Assembly: GCF_005250615.1 (NCBI RefSeq)
Contig: NZ_SULM01000001.1
Coordinates: 62,001-126,000 of the forward strand
Direction: 5' to 3'
DNA: 64,000 nt
Source of the DNA: Pseudomonas rhizoryzae
GTDB taxonomy: Bacteria; Pseudomonadota; Gammaproteobacteria; Pseudomonadales; Pseudomonadaceae
The position numbers and the translations under genes are program-made. The notes beneath the pieces were generated by a model. That model searched no databases, was not told the DNA's origin, and saw only the letters and a program-made list of their open reading frames with translations. Each line of letters starts with the position of its first letter. Position 1 is the stretch's first letter. Below, in pieces: positions 18,028 to 24,778 of the stretch.

Positions 18028-18545
18028 CGAGCTATCTCCTGAGACGAGCAAGTACGAGCCCGATGAATACCCAGGGCCTTGGCCAGCATCCGAGCCTCGT
18101 GGCGGACGTCGTCGAGGGCATGGTGTTTGATGCCATGGAACACGACATCCCTCGCCTCTGGGTAGACGTCGAGGATGGTGCGGATGTCGCGCTCTTTGTA
18201 GTAGAGCCAGGGGGCGCTGATGCCGAGGGCGGCATAGGCGTTGCGCAAGATCATGCAATCGAAGCTGGGGTCGTTGCCCCATGCCAAGGGAGGCAGTAGT
18301 TCCTAGGGCAGCATGGTGAACCAGGTGGAAAAGTCGTTGAGGACATCGGCCAGCGGCTGCTGCTCGTGGCTACCGTTCACCTCCTTGCGGGCGAAGGCGT
18401 CTTGGTTCATCCACCATTCGACGGTGCTGGCATCCATAGCGCCGCCGGCGGAGATGCTGCTGGCGAGGCTGATGCGGGCATAGAACTCGCTATTGACCTC
18501 GCAGTCGACCAGCGCCACGGCGCCCAGGGTGACGATGGCGGTAGC
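18024..18545 (-). pseudogene. Broken phage 3'-5' exonuclease (Rv2179c/DnaQ-like) with in-frame amber stop and lost N-terminus
   Basis: The reading frame encodes AIVTLGAVALVD, then MDASTVEWWMNQDAFARKE, then after a TAG codon at 18303-18305 continues in the same frame as PPLAWGNDPSFDCMILRNAY and KHHALDDVRHEARML. This is the order of motifs in phage 3'-5' exonucleases: WW region, GND/SFD exo II, and HxALDDxxxE exo III. The amber codon replaces a residue between exo I and exo II. The expected N-terminal DxE motif (exo I) is missing: the homologous part starts abruptly at about 18540, where the divergent Rz-like gene begins. It is thus both interrupted and 5'-truncated. Confidence 0.75.
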
Positions 18546-19051
18546 GTGAATCCTTGGCTGGCGCAGTACCGCGCCGCGGTGCTTGTGGTCGCTGTCACCC
18601 TGCTGCTCGCCTGGCCTAGGTATTGGCTGGACGCTCAATGGCTGGCGCCTGGGTGCCCAGGTGTCGGTCGCTCATGCGCAGACAGAGCGAGAGCGTACAG
18701 CCCATCAGGCCGACTTGGCCGCCATCTCGAACGCCGTGGCGCCAGGTCTCCGTGGCGCTGACGCAGCAGCAGGCCGCCCAGCAGGCGCTAGTCGCCCTGG
18801 ACAAGAAATCGACCGAGGAACTGAAGAATGCGAACGCTGAAAATGAACGCCTGAGGGCTCGCCTTGCTGCTGGTGGCCGGGTGCGGGTCACGGACTCCTG
18901 TCCAGCCGCCAGCGTGGGTGATGCAGGAGCCGTCGAACTCTCTGCAGAAGCTGGACGCAACGTTCTCGATATCCGAGCCGGTATCATCGCCGACCAAGCT
19001 GCTTTGAGGGCGCTGCAGCAATACGTGCGGGAGGTATGCAATAGCCCTTGA
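18546..19051 (+). pseudogene. Decayed phage Rz-type spanin (lysis) gene with frameshifts
   Basis: Three consecutive frames together resemble an inner-membrane spanin. From GTG 18546 frame one gives MNPWLAQYRAAVLVVAVTLL, a membrane anchor. Around 18610-18645 it passes to a second frame (GWRLGAQVSVAHAQTERERT, DLAAISNAV), and around 18735-18750 to a third (VSVALTQQQAAQQALVALDKKS, NANAENERLRARLAAG). The third frame ends VREVCNSP at 19051. The order membrane anchor, long coiled coil, then a Cys-containing tail is that of phage Rz proteins. Two frameshifts mean it is either a dead remnant or, less likely, affected by sequencing errors. Confidence 0.65.
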
Positions 19052-19098
19052 AATGCAGATATTAATTTAGAAGTGACGTTGATGCTGAAGCGAAATTA

Positions 19099-19662
19099 TC
19101 AGGATAATTTTTGTCCTGGGAATATGCGAGGGAAGTCGGAATGCATGTCTGCAGGTGTGTCTTTATTGTATATCCAAAGGTGAATAATGGAATATATTTT
19201 ACCTAGTGAGATATGCTCGCAGCTGTGCATGAGAGCTAGCAGATCAAGGCTTTTATGTGCTTCGATGCCAAATGAAGCGGCCAGCTCGAGCATATCTCTA
19301 TCATCGGTTACTACTGGGATTTTCAGTACGTAACTATGGGCAAGATAATTGGCATCAACCTTTGATGGGCCTGGTAAATCTGTTTCGACATAATCCCAAA
19401 TAAAGTCAAATGCTTGTTGAATATCTTTTCTTTCTTTTCGAGATAGAGAAACAGTTCGCTGTCGCTCGATTATATGCTCATTTTCAAGTGACCAGGCAAA
19501 TTTGTTTCGCAGCCTATGACTTGCAAGGATCTCTTCGCCAAGCTGGGCTAGAGCATAAAGACAGTAGCAGGCGGAACCAAATTCAACGCATAAAAAGGGG
19601 CGTATTTCGCGAGCTAAACGCAGGTAGCTGTTTGTGTCTATCAGAATCTTTGACTGAGGCAT
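19099..19662 (-). CDS. PIN-domain protein (putative toxin ribonuclease)
   Basis: This 187-residue protein has the PIN fold signature: ILIDTNSYL at the N-terminus (D9) and VVTDDRDMLELAASFGIEAHKSLDLL near residue 135, which supply acidic residues for the metal site. PIN proteins next to DNA-binding proteins are usually toxins that cut RNA. It is the second gene of a pair: its ATG shares one base with the TAA of the XRE-ImmA gene (TAATG), so they are translationally coupled. Base composition is low GC. The toxin role is inferred from family and arrangement. Confidence 0.78.
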   Translation of the reverse strand: MPQSKILIDTNSYLRLAREIRPFLCVEFGSACYCLYALAQLGEEILASHRLRNKFAWSLENEHIIERQRTVSLSRKERKDIQQAFDFIWDYVETDLPGPSKVDANYLAHSYVLKIPVVTDDRDMLELAASFGIEAHKSLDLLALMHSCEHISLGKIYSIIHLWIYNKDTPADMHSDFPRIFPGQKLS

Positions 19663-20783
19663 TAAACAAGCTCTGAATGAATACTTCGGGCATCCAGCGT
19701 TGGGACATCCATAAGAGTTTGAATAAAGCCAGGGCCTTTTTCAGATACCTTTAGATAGTCTTTTAAGGTATTAAAAAAAGGTGTTTTGAAATTATCATTC
19801 ACCGCAGATATGTACGAATCGGCCTCTGGGTGGTCTTCATCTCCGAGCAGCATCTTGCTAATCAGCGGGAGTTCTTTATTTACGTTTGCTGCGGCTGCAT
19901 GAATAGAGAGGTCTAATTTTGTTCTGCCTACATGCAGTGCATAAGCGTTGAGCTGGCAGTGAACCGAATAAGGTGCAATAGCGAACTCGAGTGCCGTTCT
20001 TCTAATTTCATTTATCTGGGCGCCGATGCTGCTTTTTTGGATGACTCGCTCATACGTAGATTCTGAAAGTTCATGTGGAAATAAGAGCGCTCCAGCAAAG
20101 GCATCCGCAAAGTCCTCTGCTTCTTCACCTCTAAGATCAGGTGCAAGACAGTGTCCCAGTTCATGAGACATCCAAAAGTTAAAATCTAGCGCGTTCGTAT
20201 CTAAATTCAAATAAACCCAAGTAGTGCGGGAGTCCGGCAGGAAAATGTGGGTAGCATTCTCATGCCTGTTTTTTGATCCCCAGAGTACCGGAATTAAAAC
20301 CGCTTGGAGAGTCTTAAAATACTCGATCAAATGGTAATATTCAATTCGATCGTTTTTTCCTATACCAATATCGCTGCGTACCTTCAGTGATACTTCTTGA
20401 AGGTACGAGTAGTCGCTATTAGGATTTTTCAAAACCGGGGGAGATACGATCTTATCAAATGGAAGATAATCAACAAGATTTCTTAGCATTCGACCCATTG
20501 TCTGGGCACGTGCATAATGTGCGTCCGTAGTTTTCGAAGCACGAGCCTTTCGGAATGCCACTACAGGAGCATGAACTTCGCTTTTTTCAACGAGCTCCCC
20601 AAATCCAAGATCTAATATCGTCGCCAGCCGCAGCAATTTATCTGGCTTTGGAAATGATTCGTCTTTAAACCATTTCGAAACTGCTTCTCTAGATACGTCA
20701 AGACGAGTGGAAAGGGTGGACTGGTTAAGACCTAACCGATCCATCGCTTCATGGATTTTGTCTTTACGAAGAATTTTTTGCAT
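19662..20783 (-). CDS. XRE-family regulator fused to ImmA/IrrE metallopeptidase domain
   Basis: This 373-residue protein has an XRE helix-turn-helix at about residues 5-45 (LNQSTLSTRLDVSREAVSKW). It is joined to an ImmA/IrrE (COG2856) zinc-peptidase domain with MSHELGHCLAPD, the HExxH motif, and a downstream glutamate in EAEDFADAFAGALLFP. Such fusions cleave or regulate a partner repressor and are often antitoxins paired with PIN, RelE or other toxins. The next gene is a PIN protein in coupled arrangement. I take ATG 20783 as start; a TTG at 20807 is the alternative. Two copies of GTTGACA just upstream may be its operator and -35 box. Low GC, element cargo. Confidence 0.82.
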   Translation of the reverse strand: MQKILRKDKIHEAMDRLGLNQSTLSTRLDVSREAVSKWFKDESFPKPDKLLRLATILDLGFGELVEKSEVHAPVVAFRKARASKTTDAHYARAQTMGRMLRNLVDYLPFDKIVSPPVLKNPNSDYSYLQEVSLKVRSDIGIGKNDRIEYYHLIEYFKTLQAVLIPVLWGSKNRHENATHIFLPDSRTTWVYLNLDTNALDFNFWMSHELGHCLAPDLRGEEAEDFADAFAGALLFPHELSESTYERVIQKSSIGAQINEIRRTALEFAIAPYSVHCQLNAYALHVGRTKLDLSIHAAAANVNKELPLISKMLLGDEDHPEADSYISAVNDNFKTPFFNTLKDYLKVSEKGPGFIQTLMDVPTLDARSIHSELV

Positions 20784-20801
20784 ACCGCATGATGCTCCGT
20801 C

Positions 20802-20818
20802 TGTCAACTTTTGTCAAC
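20802..20818 (-). promoter_or_regulatory. Tandem GTTGACA repeat upstream of xre-immA (candidate operator/-35)
   Basis: Reading on the minus strand, GTTGACA occurs twice in direct orientation separated by three A's. Each copy contains a perfect TTGACA. The position, about 20-35 bases before the XRE gene start, is right for autoregulation by the helix-turn-helix protein. Confidence 0.4.
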
Positions 20819-20876
20819 CGGCCTAAGGTGGAACAACATGTGAAAGCCAGGCTAGGTGGTCTTAAGTCGGTATACA

Positions 20877-20942
20877 TCAGTAGTTTTTAGGGGCGCCGAG
20901 GCTGACGAAACCGACCTTGGGGGCGGACGCTTGGATGGACAT
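20877..20942 (-). pseudogene. rimO: Stranded native 5' end of rimO
   Basis: A 21-codon frame starts at ATG 20942 with a GAGG box 7 bases away. Its product begins MSIQASAPKVGFVSLGAPK, which is plainly the start of RimO (compare [21 protein letters not shown] in the complete gene at 13746). After the junction core at 20890-20897 the frame runs into element DNA and stops at 20877. These are the chromosome's own first rimO codons, cut off by the integration. The leader peptide probably has no function. Confidence 0.85.
20890..20897. other. rimO: Right attachment junction of the element (native rimO start side)
   Basis: The core reads GGGGCGCC on the plus strand, preceded by element sequence TTTTTA and followed by native rimO codons (GAGGCTGACG on plus, coding VSLG on minus). 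Joining the element ends gives a site with TTAGG and CCTAA arms around the core, the kind of partial dyad serine recombinases use. The shared bases limit the crossover to the GG or the GCCCC part of the core. Confidence 0.72.
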
Positions 20943-20992
20943 GGGCTAACCTCGGCGTGCGCTCAATAGGTGCCTTGATCAAAAAACGCGCG

Positions 20993-21021
20993 ATTCTAGC
21001 CATCTATCCCCTGCTTGGAAG
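20993..21021 (-). promoter_or_regulatory. Possible native rimO promoter, now facing the element
   Basis: On the minus strand CTTCCA and TAGAAT are spaced 17 bases apart, about 50 bases before the native rimO ATG. The -10 is good and the -35 is weak. If active, it now transcribes through the right junction into the xre-immA and PIN genes. The rest of the 248-base gap up to kup holds a GCGCCG/CGGCGC hairpin at 21141-21155, in the kup leader. Confidence 0.35.
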
Positions 21022-21190
21022 AGGAAAGGACAGCGCATCGATAGCGCAGAGCTTTTTGCCGACAGAAGAGTCTATGTTGCGGAAGGCGCTGCGCTGAGGG
21101 GTTGTTTCCCCTGCTGTGCCGGTCTTTCGACTTGATCCCAGCGCCGCTTCGGCGCAGGATGCGCCGATTTTTCGACTCTAGGAGCGTTGC

Positions 21191-23089
21191 ATGAGCCGTC
21201 CGGAACACGATAGGGAGCAGGGGGGTAAAGCCCCGTCGGCACTGGGGATGATCGTTCTCGCCACCGGTGTGGTGTATGGCGATATCGGAACCAGTCCTCT
21301 CTATACGCTCAAGGAGGTCTTTTCACCGCACTATGGTCTGCCGCTGAACCACGACAGCGTGCTAGGCATTCTTTCGCTGATCTTCTGGTCGCTGATCTGG
21401 GTGGTGACCCTCAAGTACATCACCTTCGTCATGCGCGCCGACAACCAGGGTGAGGGCGGGATCATGGCCCTCACCGCCTTGGCCCGCCGCGCGGCTCAAG
21501 GCTCGCCGCGCTTGGCCACCACCCTGGTGCTGCTCGGCCTGTTCGGCGCCGCACTCTTCTATGGCGACAGCATGATCACCCCGGCGGTGTCGGTGCTCTC
21601 GGCGGTGGAAGGCCTCGAACTGGCATTCGATGGCCTGGACGCCTGGGTCGTGCCCATCGCCCTGATCATCCTGGTCGGCATCTTCGCCATCCAGAAGCGC
21701 GGTACCGCGACCATCGGTAAGTTCTTCGGCCCGGTGATGGTGCTCTGGTTCACCTCGCTCGGTGCCCTAGGCGTCTATGGCATCGTCCAGCAGCCCGAAG
21801 TGTTGAAGGCCTTCAATCCCTACTGGGCGGTAGAGTTCTTTGTCGCCAATCCGGTGAAGGGCTTCATCGTCCTGGGCGCGGCCGTGCTGGCGCTGACCGG
21901 TGCCGAAGCGCTCTATGCCGACATGGGTCACTTCGGGCGCAAGCCCATCGCCCGCGCCTGGTTGCTGCTGGTGCTGCCGGGGCTGGTACTCAACTACTAC
22001 GGTCAGGGCGCGCTGCTGCTCGCCGATCCCGCCGCGGTGCGCAATCCCTTCTACCTGCTGGCGCCGGAATGGTTGCTGCTGCCGATGATCGGTCTGGCGA
22101 CCCTGGCGACCGTCATCGCCTCCCAGGCGGTGATCACCGGCGCCTTCTCCATGACTCGCCAGGCCATCCAGCTGGGCTATATCCCGCGCATGCAGATCCA
22201 GCACACCTCCAGCCAGGAGCAGGGGCAGATCTATATTCCGCTGATGAACTGGACGCTGATGCTGGGCGTGATCTTCCTGATCCTCACCTTCCAATCCTCC
22301 GCCAACCTGGCCGAAGCCTACGGCGTCGCCGTGACCGGTACCATGTTGATCACCAGTTGCCTGGTGTCGGCGGTGATCCTGCTGCTGTGGAAGTGGCCGC
22401 GTTGGGCCATGGTCCCGCTGCTGATCGGCTTCCTGCTGGTGGACATCCTGTATTTTTCCGCCAACGCACCCAAGATCTTCTCCGGCGGCTCCTTCCCGGT
22501 GATCGCCGGTATCATCATCTTCATCCTGCTGACCACCTGGAAGCGCGGTCGCCAACTGGTGGTCGACCGCCTGGACGACGGCGCGCTGCCGCTGCCCATC
22601 TTCATCAGCAGCATCCGCGCTCAGCCGCCGTTCCGGGCCAAGGGCACCGCGGTATTCCTCACCGCCCGGACCGACGTGGTACCCCACGCCATGCTGCATA
22701 ACCTGCTGCACAACCAGGTGCTGCATGAGCAGGTGGTGCTGTTGACGGTGCGCTACGAGGATCGGCCGCGGGTATCGCGGGGGGAGCGCATGGAGGTCGA
22801 GGACTTCGGCGACGGCTTCTTCCGGGTGGTGCTGCACTATGGCTTCATGGATGAGCCGGACATTCCCCTGGCGCTCAGCCATTGCCCCTATCCCGGCCTG
22901 GATTTCACCCCGATGCGCACCACCTATTTCCTCAGCCGGGAAACGGTGATCGCCTCCAAGCGGCTGGGCATGGCGCCTTGGCGGGAAAATCTCTTCGTGT
23001 TCCTGATGAAGAACGCCAACGGCAACCTGAGATTCTTCAAGCTGCCGGTGAACCGAGTGATCGAGCTGGGTACCCAGGTCGAGATCTGA
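21191..23089 (+). CDS. kup: Low-affinity potassium uptake protein Kup
   Basis: This 632-residue inner-membrane K+/H+ symporter starts with the conserved [19 protein letters not shown] motif. About 12 hydrophobic helices follow across residues 15-450, and a cytosolic C-terminal domain of about 180 residues closes the protein. A GGAG box lies 7 bases before the ATG. Length and motif order match the HAK/KUP/KT family. In other pseudomonads it neighbours rimO; here the two are separated by the 7.2-kb element, and the 5' flank of kup is also the native rimO promoter region. It appears to be a single-gene unit. Confidence 0.96.
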   Translation: MSRPEHDREQGGKAPSALGMIVLATGVVYGDIGTSPLYTLKEVFSPHYGLPLNHDSVLGILSLIFWSLIWVVTLKYITFVMRADNQGEGGIMALTALARRAAQGSPRLATTLVLLGLFGAALFYGDSMITPAVSVLSAVEGLELAFDGLDAWVVPIALIILVGIFAIQKRGTATIGKFFGPVMVLWFTSLGALGVYGIVQQPEVLKAFNPYWAVEFFVANPVKGFIVLGAAVLALTGAEALYADMGHFGRKPIARAWLLLVLPGLVLNYYGQGALLLADPAAVRNPFYLLAPEWLLLPMIGLATLATVIASQAVITGAFSMTRQAIQLGYIPRMQIQHTSSQEQGQIYIPLMNWTLMLGVIFLILTFQSSANLAEAYGVAVTGTMLITSCLVSAVILLLWKWPRWAMVPLLIGFLLVDILYFSANAPKIFSGGSFPVIAGIIIFILLTTWKRGRQLVVDRLDDGALPLPIFISSIRAQPPFRAKGTAVFLTARTDVVPHAMLHNLLHNQVLHEQVVLLTVRYEDRPRVSRGERMEVEDFGDGFFRVVLHYGFMDEPDIPLALSHCPYPGLDFTPMRTTYFLSRETVIASKRLGMAPWRENLFVFLMKNANGNLRFFKLPVNRVIELGTQVEI

Positions 23090-23094
23090 TTTGG

Positions 23095-23400
23095 CTAGTT
23101 CACTGCGGGTGGGGGGAGGGCGTCGGGATCGGTGATGAAGGGCATCTGCCAGCCGTCCAGGCGCAGACCGCGACCCTCCAGCTCGGCACGAACCGTGCCG
23201 ATGTACCCCGCCAGTCGGAGCGGGTCACCGTAGTCCGCTTCGCTCAGTTGTTCCTCGGTATAGAGGGTCTTGCCTTGCGCATCGGCGATGCCCAGGGCCA
23301 GGTCGTGGCCATCGGCACCGGATGACACCACGCAGCCAAGGGGTTGAAAGGCATCCACCAGGATCTTGCTGGCGGCGTCGGCGGAAAGCGGTGTACTCAT
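23095..23400 (-). CDS. Conserved hypothetical protein
   Basis: This 101-residue acidic soluble protein has a GGAG box 9 bases before ATG 23400. The sequence (SADAASKILVDAFQPLGCVVSS, LALGIADAQGKTLYTEEQLS, GYIGTVRAELEGRGLRLDGW) has no signal peptide, membrane segment or catalytic motif that I recognise. It is convergent with kup, their stops being 5 bases apart, and lies downstream of the virJ-like gene on the same strand, separated from it by an 11-bp hairpin. It may be the last member of the mprF-virJ transcript. The function is unknown. Confidence 0.65.
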   Translation of the reverse strand: MSTPLSADAASKILVDAFQPLGCVVSSGADGHDLALGIADAQGKTLYTEEQLSEADYGDPLRLAGYIGTVRAELEGRGLRLDGWQMPFITDPDALPPPAVN

Positions 23401-23463
23401 GGCGAAAGTCTCCGAGGCTGATGCAGCCATAGACCGCCAGGCACCGCTACGTTGTTCCGCCCG

Positions 23464-23489
23464 TCCGTCCGGGCCCGTAGGCCCGGACG
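23464..23489. repeat. Perfect 11-bp hairpin between the virJ-like gene and the hypothetical gene
   Basis: CCGTCCGGGCC and its complement are separated by a CGTA loop. No U-run follows on either strand, so it is not a standard intrinsic terminator. It could be an mRNA-stabilising hairpin at the 3' end of virJ or a short interspersed repeat. Confidence 0.6.
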
Positions 23490-23496
23490 GTGGACG

Positions 23497-24771
23497 CTAT
23501 TGCGGCGTGCGGTCCTGGATGGCCTTGACCATGAAGTCGGCCAGCTTGTCGTAGTTCTCGTCGAAGTGGTGGCCACCCGGACGCTCCAGCTTCTCACCCG
23601 ACATGCCGGGCTCGGTGCAGCCGCTGTCGTCTTTCTCTTCGGCGCCATAGACGCAGAATAGCTTCGCGGCGGGAATGAGCTTGGCTTCGGGCAGGGTGTC
23701 GGCCTCGTCGCCGGGCTTGCCCAACCAGCCTTCTACGGCGATCTCGAAGTTGCTCTTGCGACTGTAGGCCAGTAGCAGCAGGGTGGTGATCTGGTCCTGA
23801 TCGGCCTTGGGCAGGCGGTTGTAGACCGCCGGCAGGATGTCGGCGCCGAAGGAGTAGCCGGCCAGCACGAAGTGCTTGGCGTGCCACTTCTCACGATACT
23901 CCTGCATCAGGTTGGCCAGGTCAGCCGCTACCTGTTCGGGGCTCTTGTGCTGCCAGAAGTAGCGCAGCGAGTCGACGCCCACCACCGGATAGCCGTCTTC
24001 GTTCATCGACTGCGCCGAGAGGCGGTCGATGTCGCGCCAGCCGCCGTCGCCGGAGTAGAAGATGGTCACGGTGTCCGGATGGCCGGGCTTGACGTCTGGA
24101 TCGGCCGGCATCTCGATCACCGGTACGTCATTGTGCTCGCCCAGCAGGCGCGTCTTGAGCTGGTCGCGCAGGACCACCGGCAAGGCGGTGCCATAATCGG
24201 CGATGGTCAGGTCGGCGTTGGGCTGCTTGCGCACGAAGATCGCCGAGTCATCGGTGGGATGATCGTTCCAGGCGATGTGCCACTTGCCGTGCTCGGCCTT
24301 CTCGGGCAGCGGATCGGGGCAGTCGAGGTTGGCGATATCGAGGCCGACGCTGAGGGCTGCGGCCTTGTCGTTATCCTGGCTGGCCAGCCAGCGCCAGGCG
24401 CGCACGGCACCCGCGCCGATACCGCCGACGAAGGTGGGCGGCGCGCTGAGGTGCTTGGCGGCGTCGTCGAAATCGGCAGTCTGGGTCTTGCAGTCATGCT
24501 GCGGGACGATTTCGTACTGGACCACCTCGGCACCGGTATTGGTTGCCAAATTCAGCAGATCGGCATCCGACAGCTGCAGGTCGGGCGGGGTGGCCAACAG
24601 CACTCGAGCGTGGGGTTCACCCTTGGGTGCCGCCATGGTCAGCAGGCGGCCATCGGCCTGGCTGATGACCTTGATCACCGGTGCCGAGGGCCAGCGGTGA
24701 AACCACCACCAGGTAGCACCACCGGCGATCAGGATGATGAGGAGCAGTACCGCGAGTACGCGTTTCAGCAT
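23497..24771 (-). CDS. VirJ/AcvB-family aminoacyl-phosphatidylglycerol hydrolase
   Basis: This 424-residue protein has an N-terminal membrane anchor or uncleaved signal (LKRVLAVLLLIILIAGGATWWWF) and a C-terminal alpha/beta-hydrolase VirJ domain with nucleophile elbow AGYSFGAD and a late PGGHHFD histidine. Homologues next to mprF, including PA0919 of P. aeruginosa and AcvB of Agrobacterium, remove the amino acid from aminoacyl-phosphatidylglycerol in the periplasm. It starts 7 bases after the mprF stop, so synthase and hydrolase form an operon that sets membrane charge. ATG 24771 is preferred to an upstream in-frame ATG because the hydrophobic anchor begins right after it. Confidence 0.85.
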   Translation of the reverse strand: MLKRVLAVLLLIILIAGGATWWWFHRWPSAPVIKVISQADGRLLTMAAPKGEPHARVLLATPPDLQLSDADLLNLATNTGAEVVQYEIVPQHDCKTQTADFDDAAKHLSAPPTFVGGIGAGAVRAWRWLASQDNDKAAALSVGLDIANLDCPDPLPEKAEHGKWHIAWNDHPTDDSAIFVRKQPNADLTIADYGTALPVVLRDQLKTRLLGEHNDVPVIEMPADPDVKPGHPDTVTIFYSGDGGWRDIDRLSAQSMNEDGYPVVGVDSLRYFWQHKSPEQVAADLANLMQEYREKWHAKHFVLAGYSFGADILPAVYNRLPKADQDQITTLLLLAYSRKSNFEIAVEGWLGKPGDEADTLPEAKLIPAAKLFCVYGAEEKDDSGCTEPGMSGEKLERPGGHHFDENYDKLADFMVKAIQDRTPQ

Positions 24772-24778
24772 AAGGATC

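Larger units (their letters stand above)
13687..20897. mobile_element. 7.2-kb integrative element with large serine recombinase, inserted in the 5' end of rimO
   Basis: The left boundary lies inside rimO and the right boundary beside kup; in other pseudomonads rimO and kup are adjacent. Both boundaries carry the same 8-base core GGGGC(A/G)CC. Outside the right core is the native beginning of rimO (complement 20942 down to 20894), and inside the left core is a substitute beginning. The interior has mixed base composition: AT-rich cargo genes, a GC-rich recombinase and GC-rich prophage remnants. It contains two HEPN-like genes, one unknown gene, a serine recombinase, a decayed prophage piece and a PIN/XRE-ImmA pair. 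Insertion and boundaries follow from sequence; mobility is inferred. Confidence 0.85.

Noticed and set aside
18303-18305. TAG in the exonuclease as a recoded sense codon
   Set aside because: The gene has also lost its N-terminal catalytic motif and lies beside a frameshifted gene, so decay is simpler than stop-codon reassignment.
20996-21208. 70-codon minus-strand frame in the kup leader
   Set aside because: Polar, low-complexity sequence without ribosome binding site; it overlaps the kup ribosome binding site and the native rimO promoter region.
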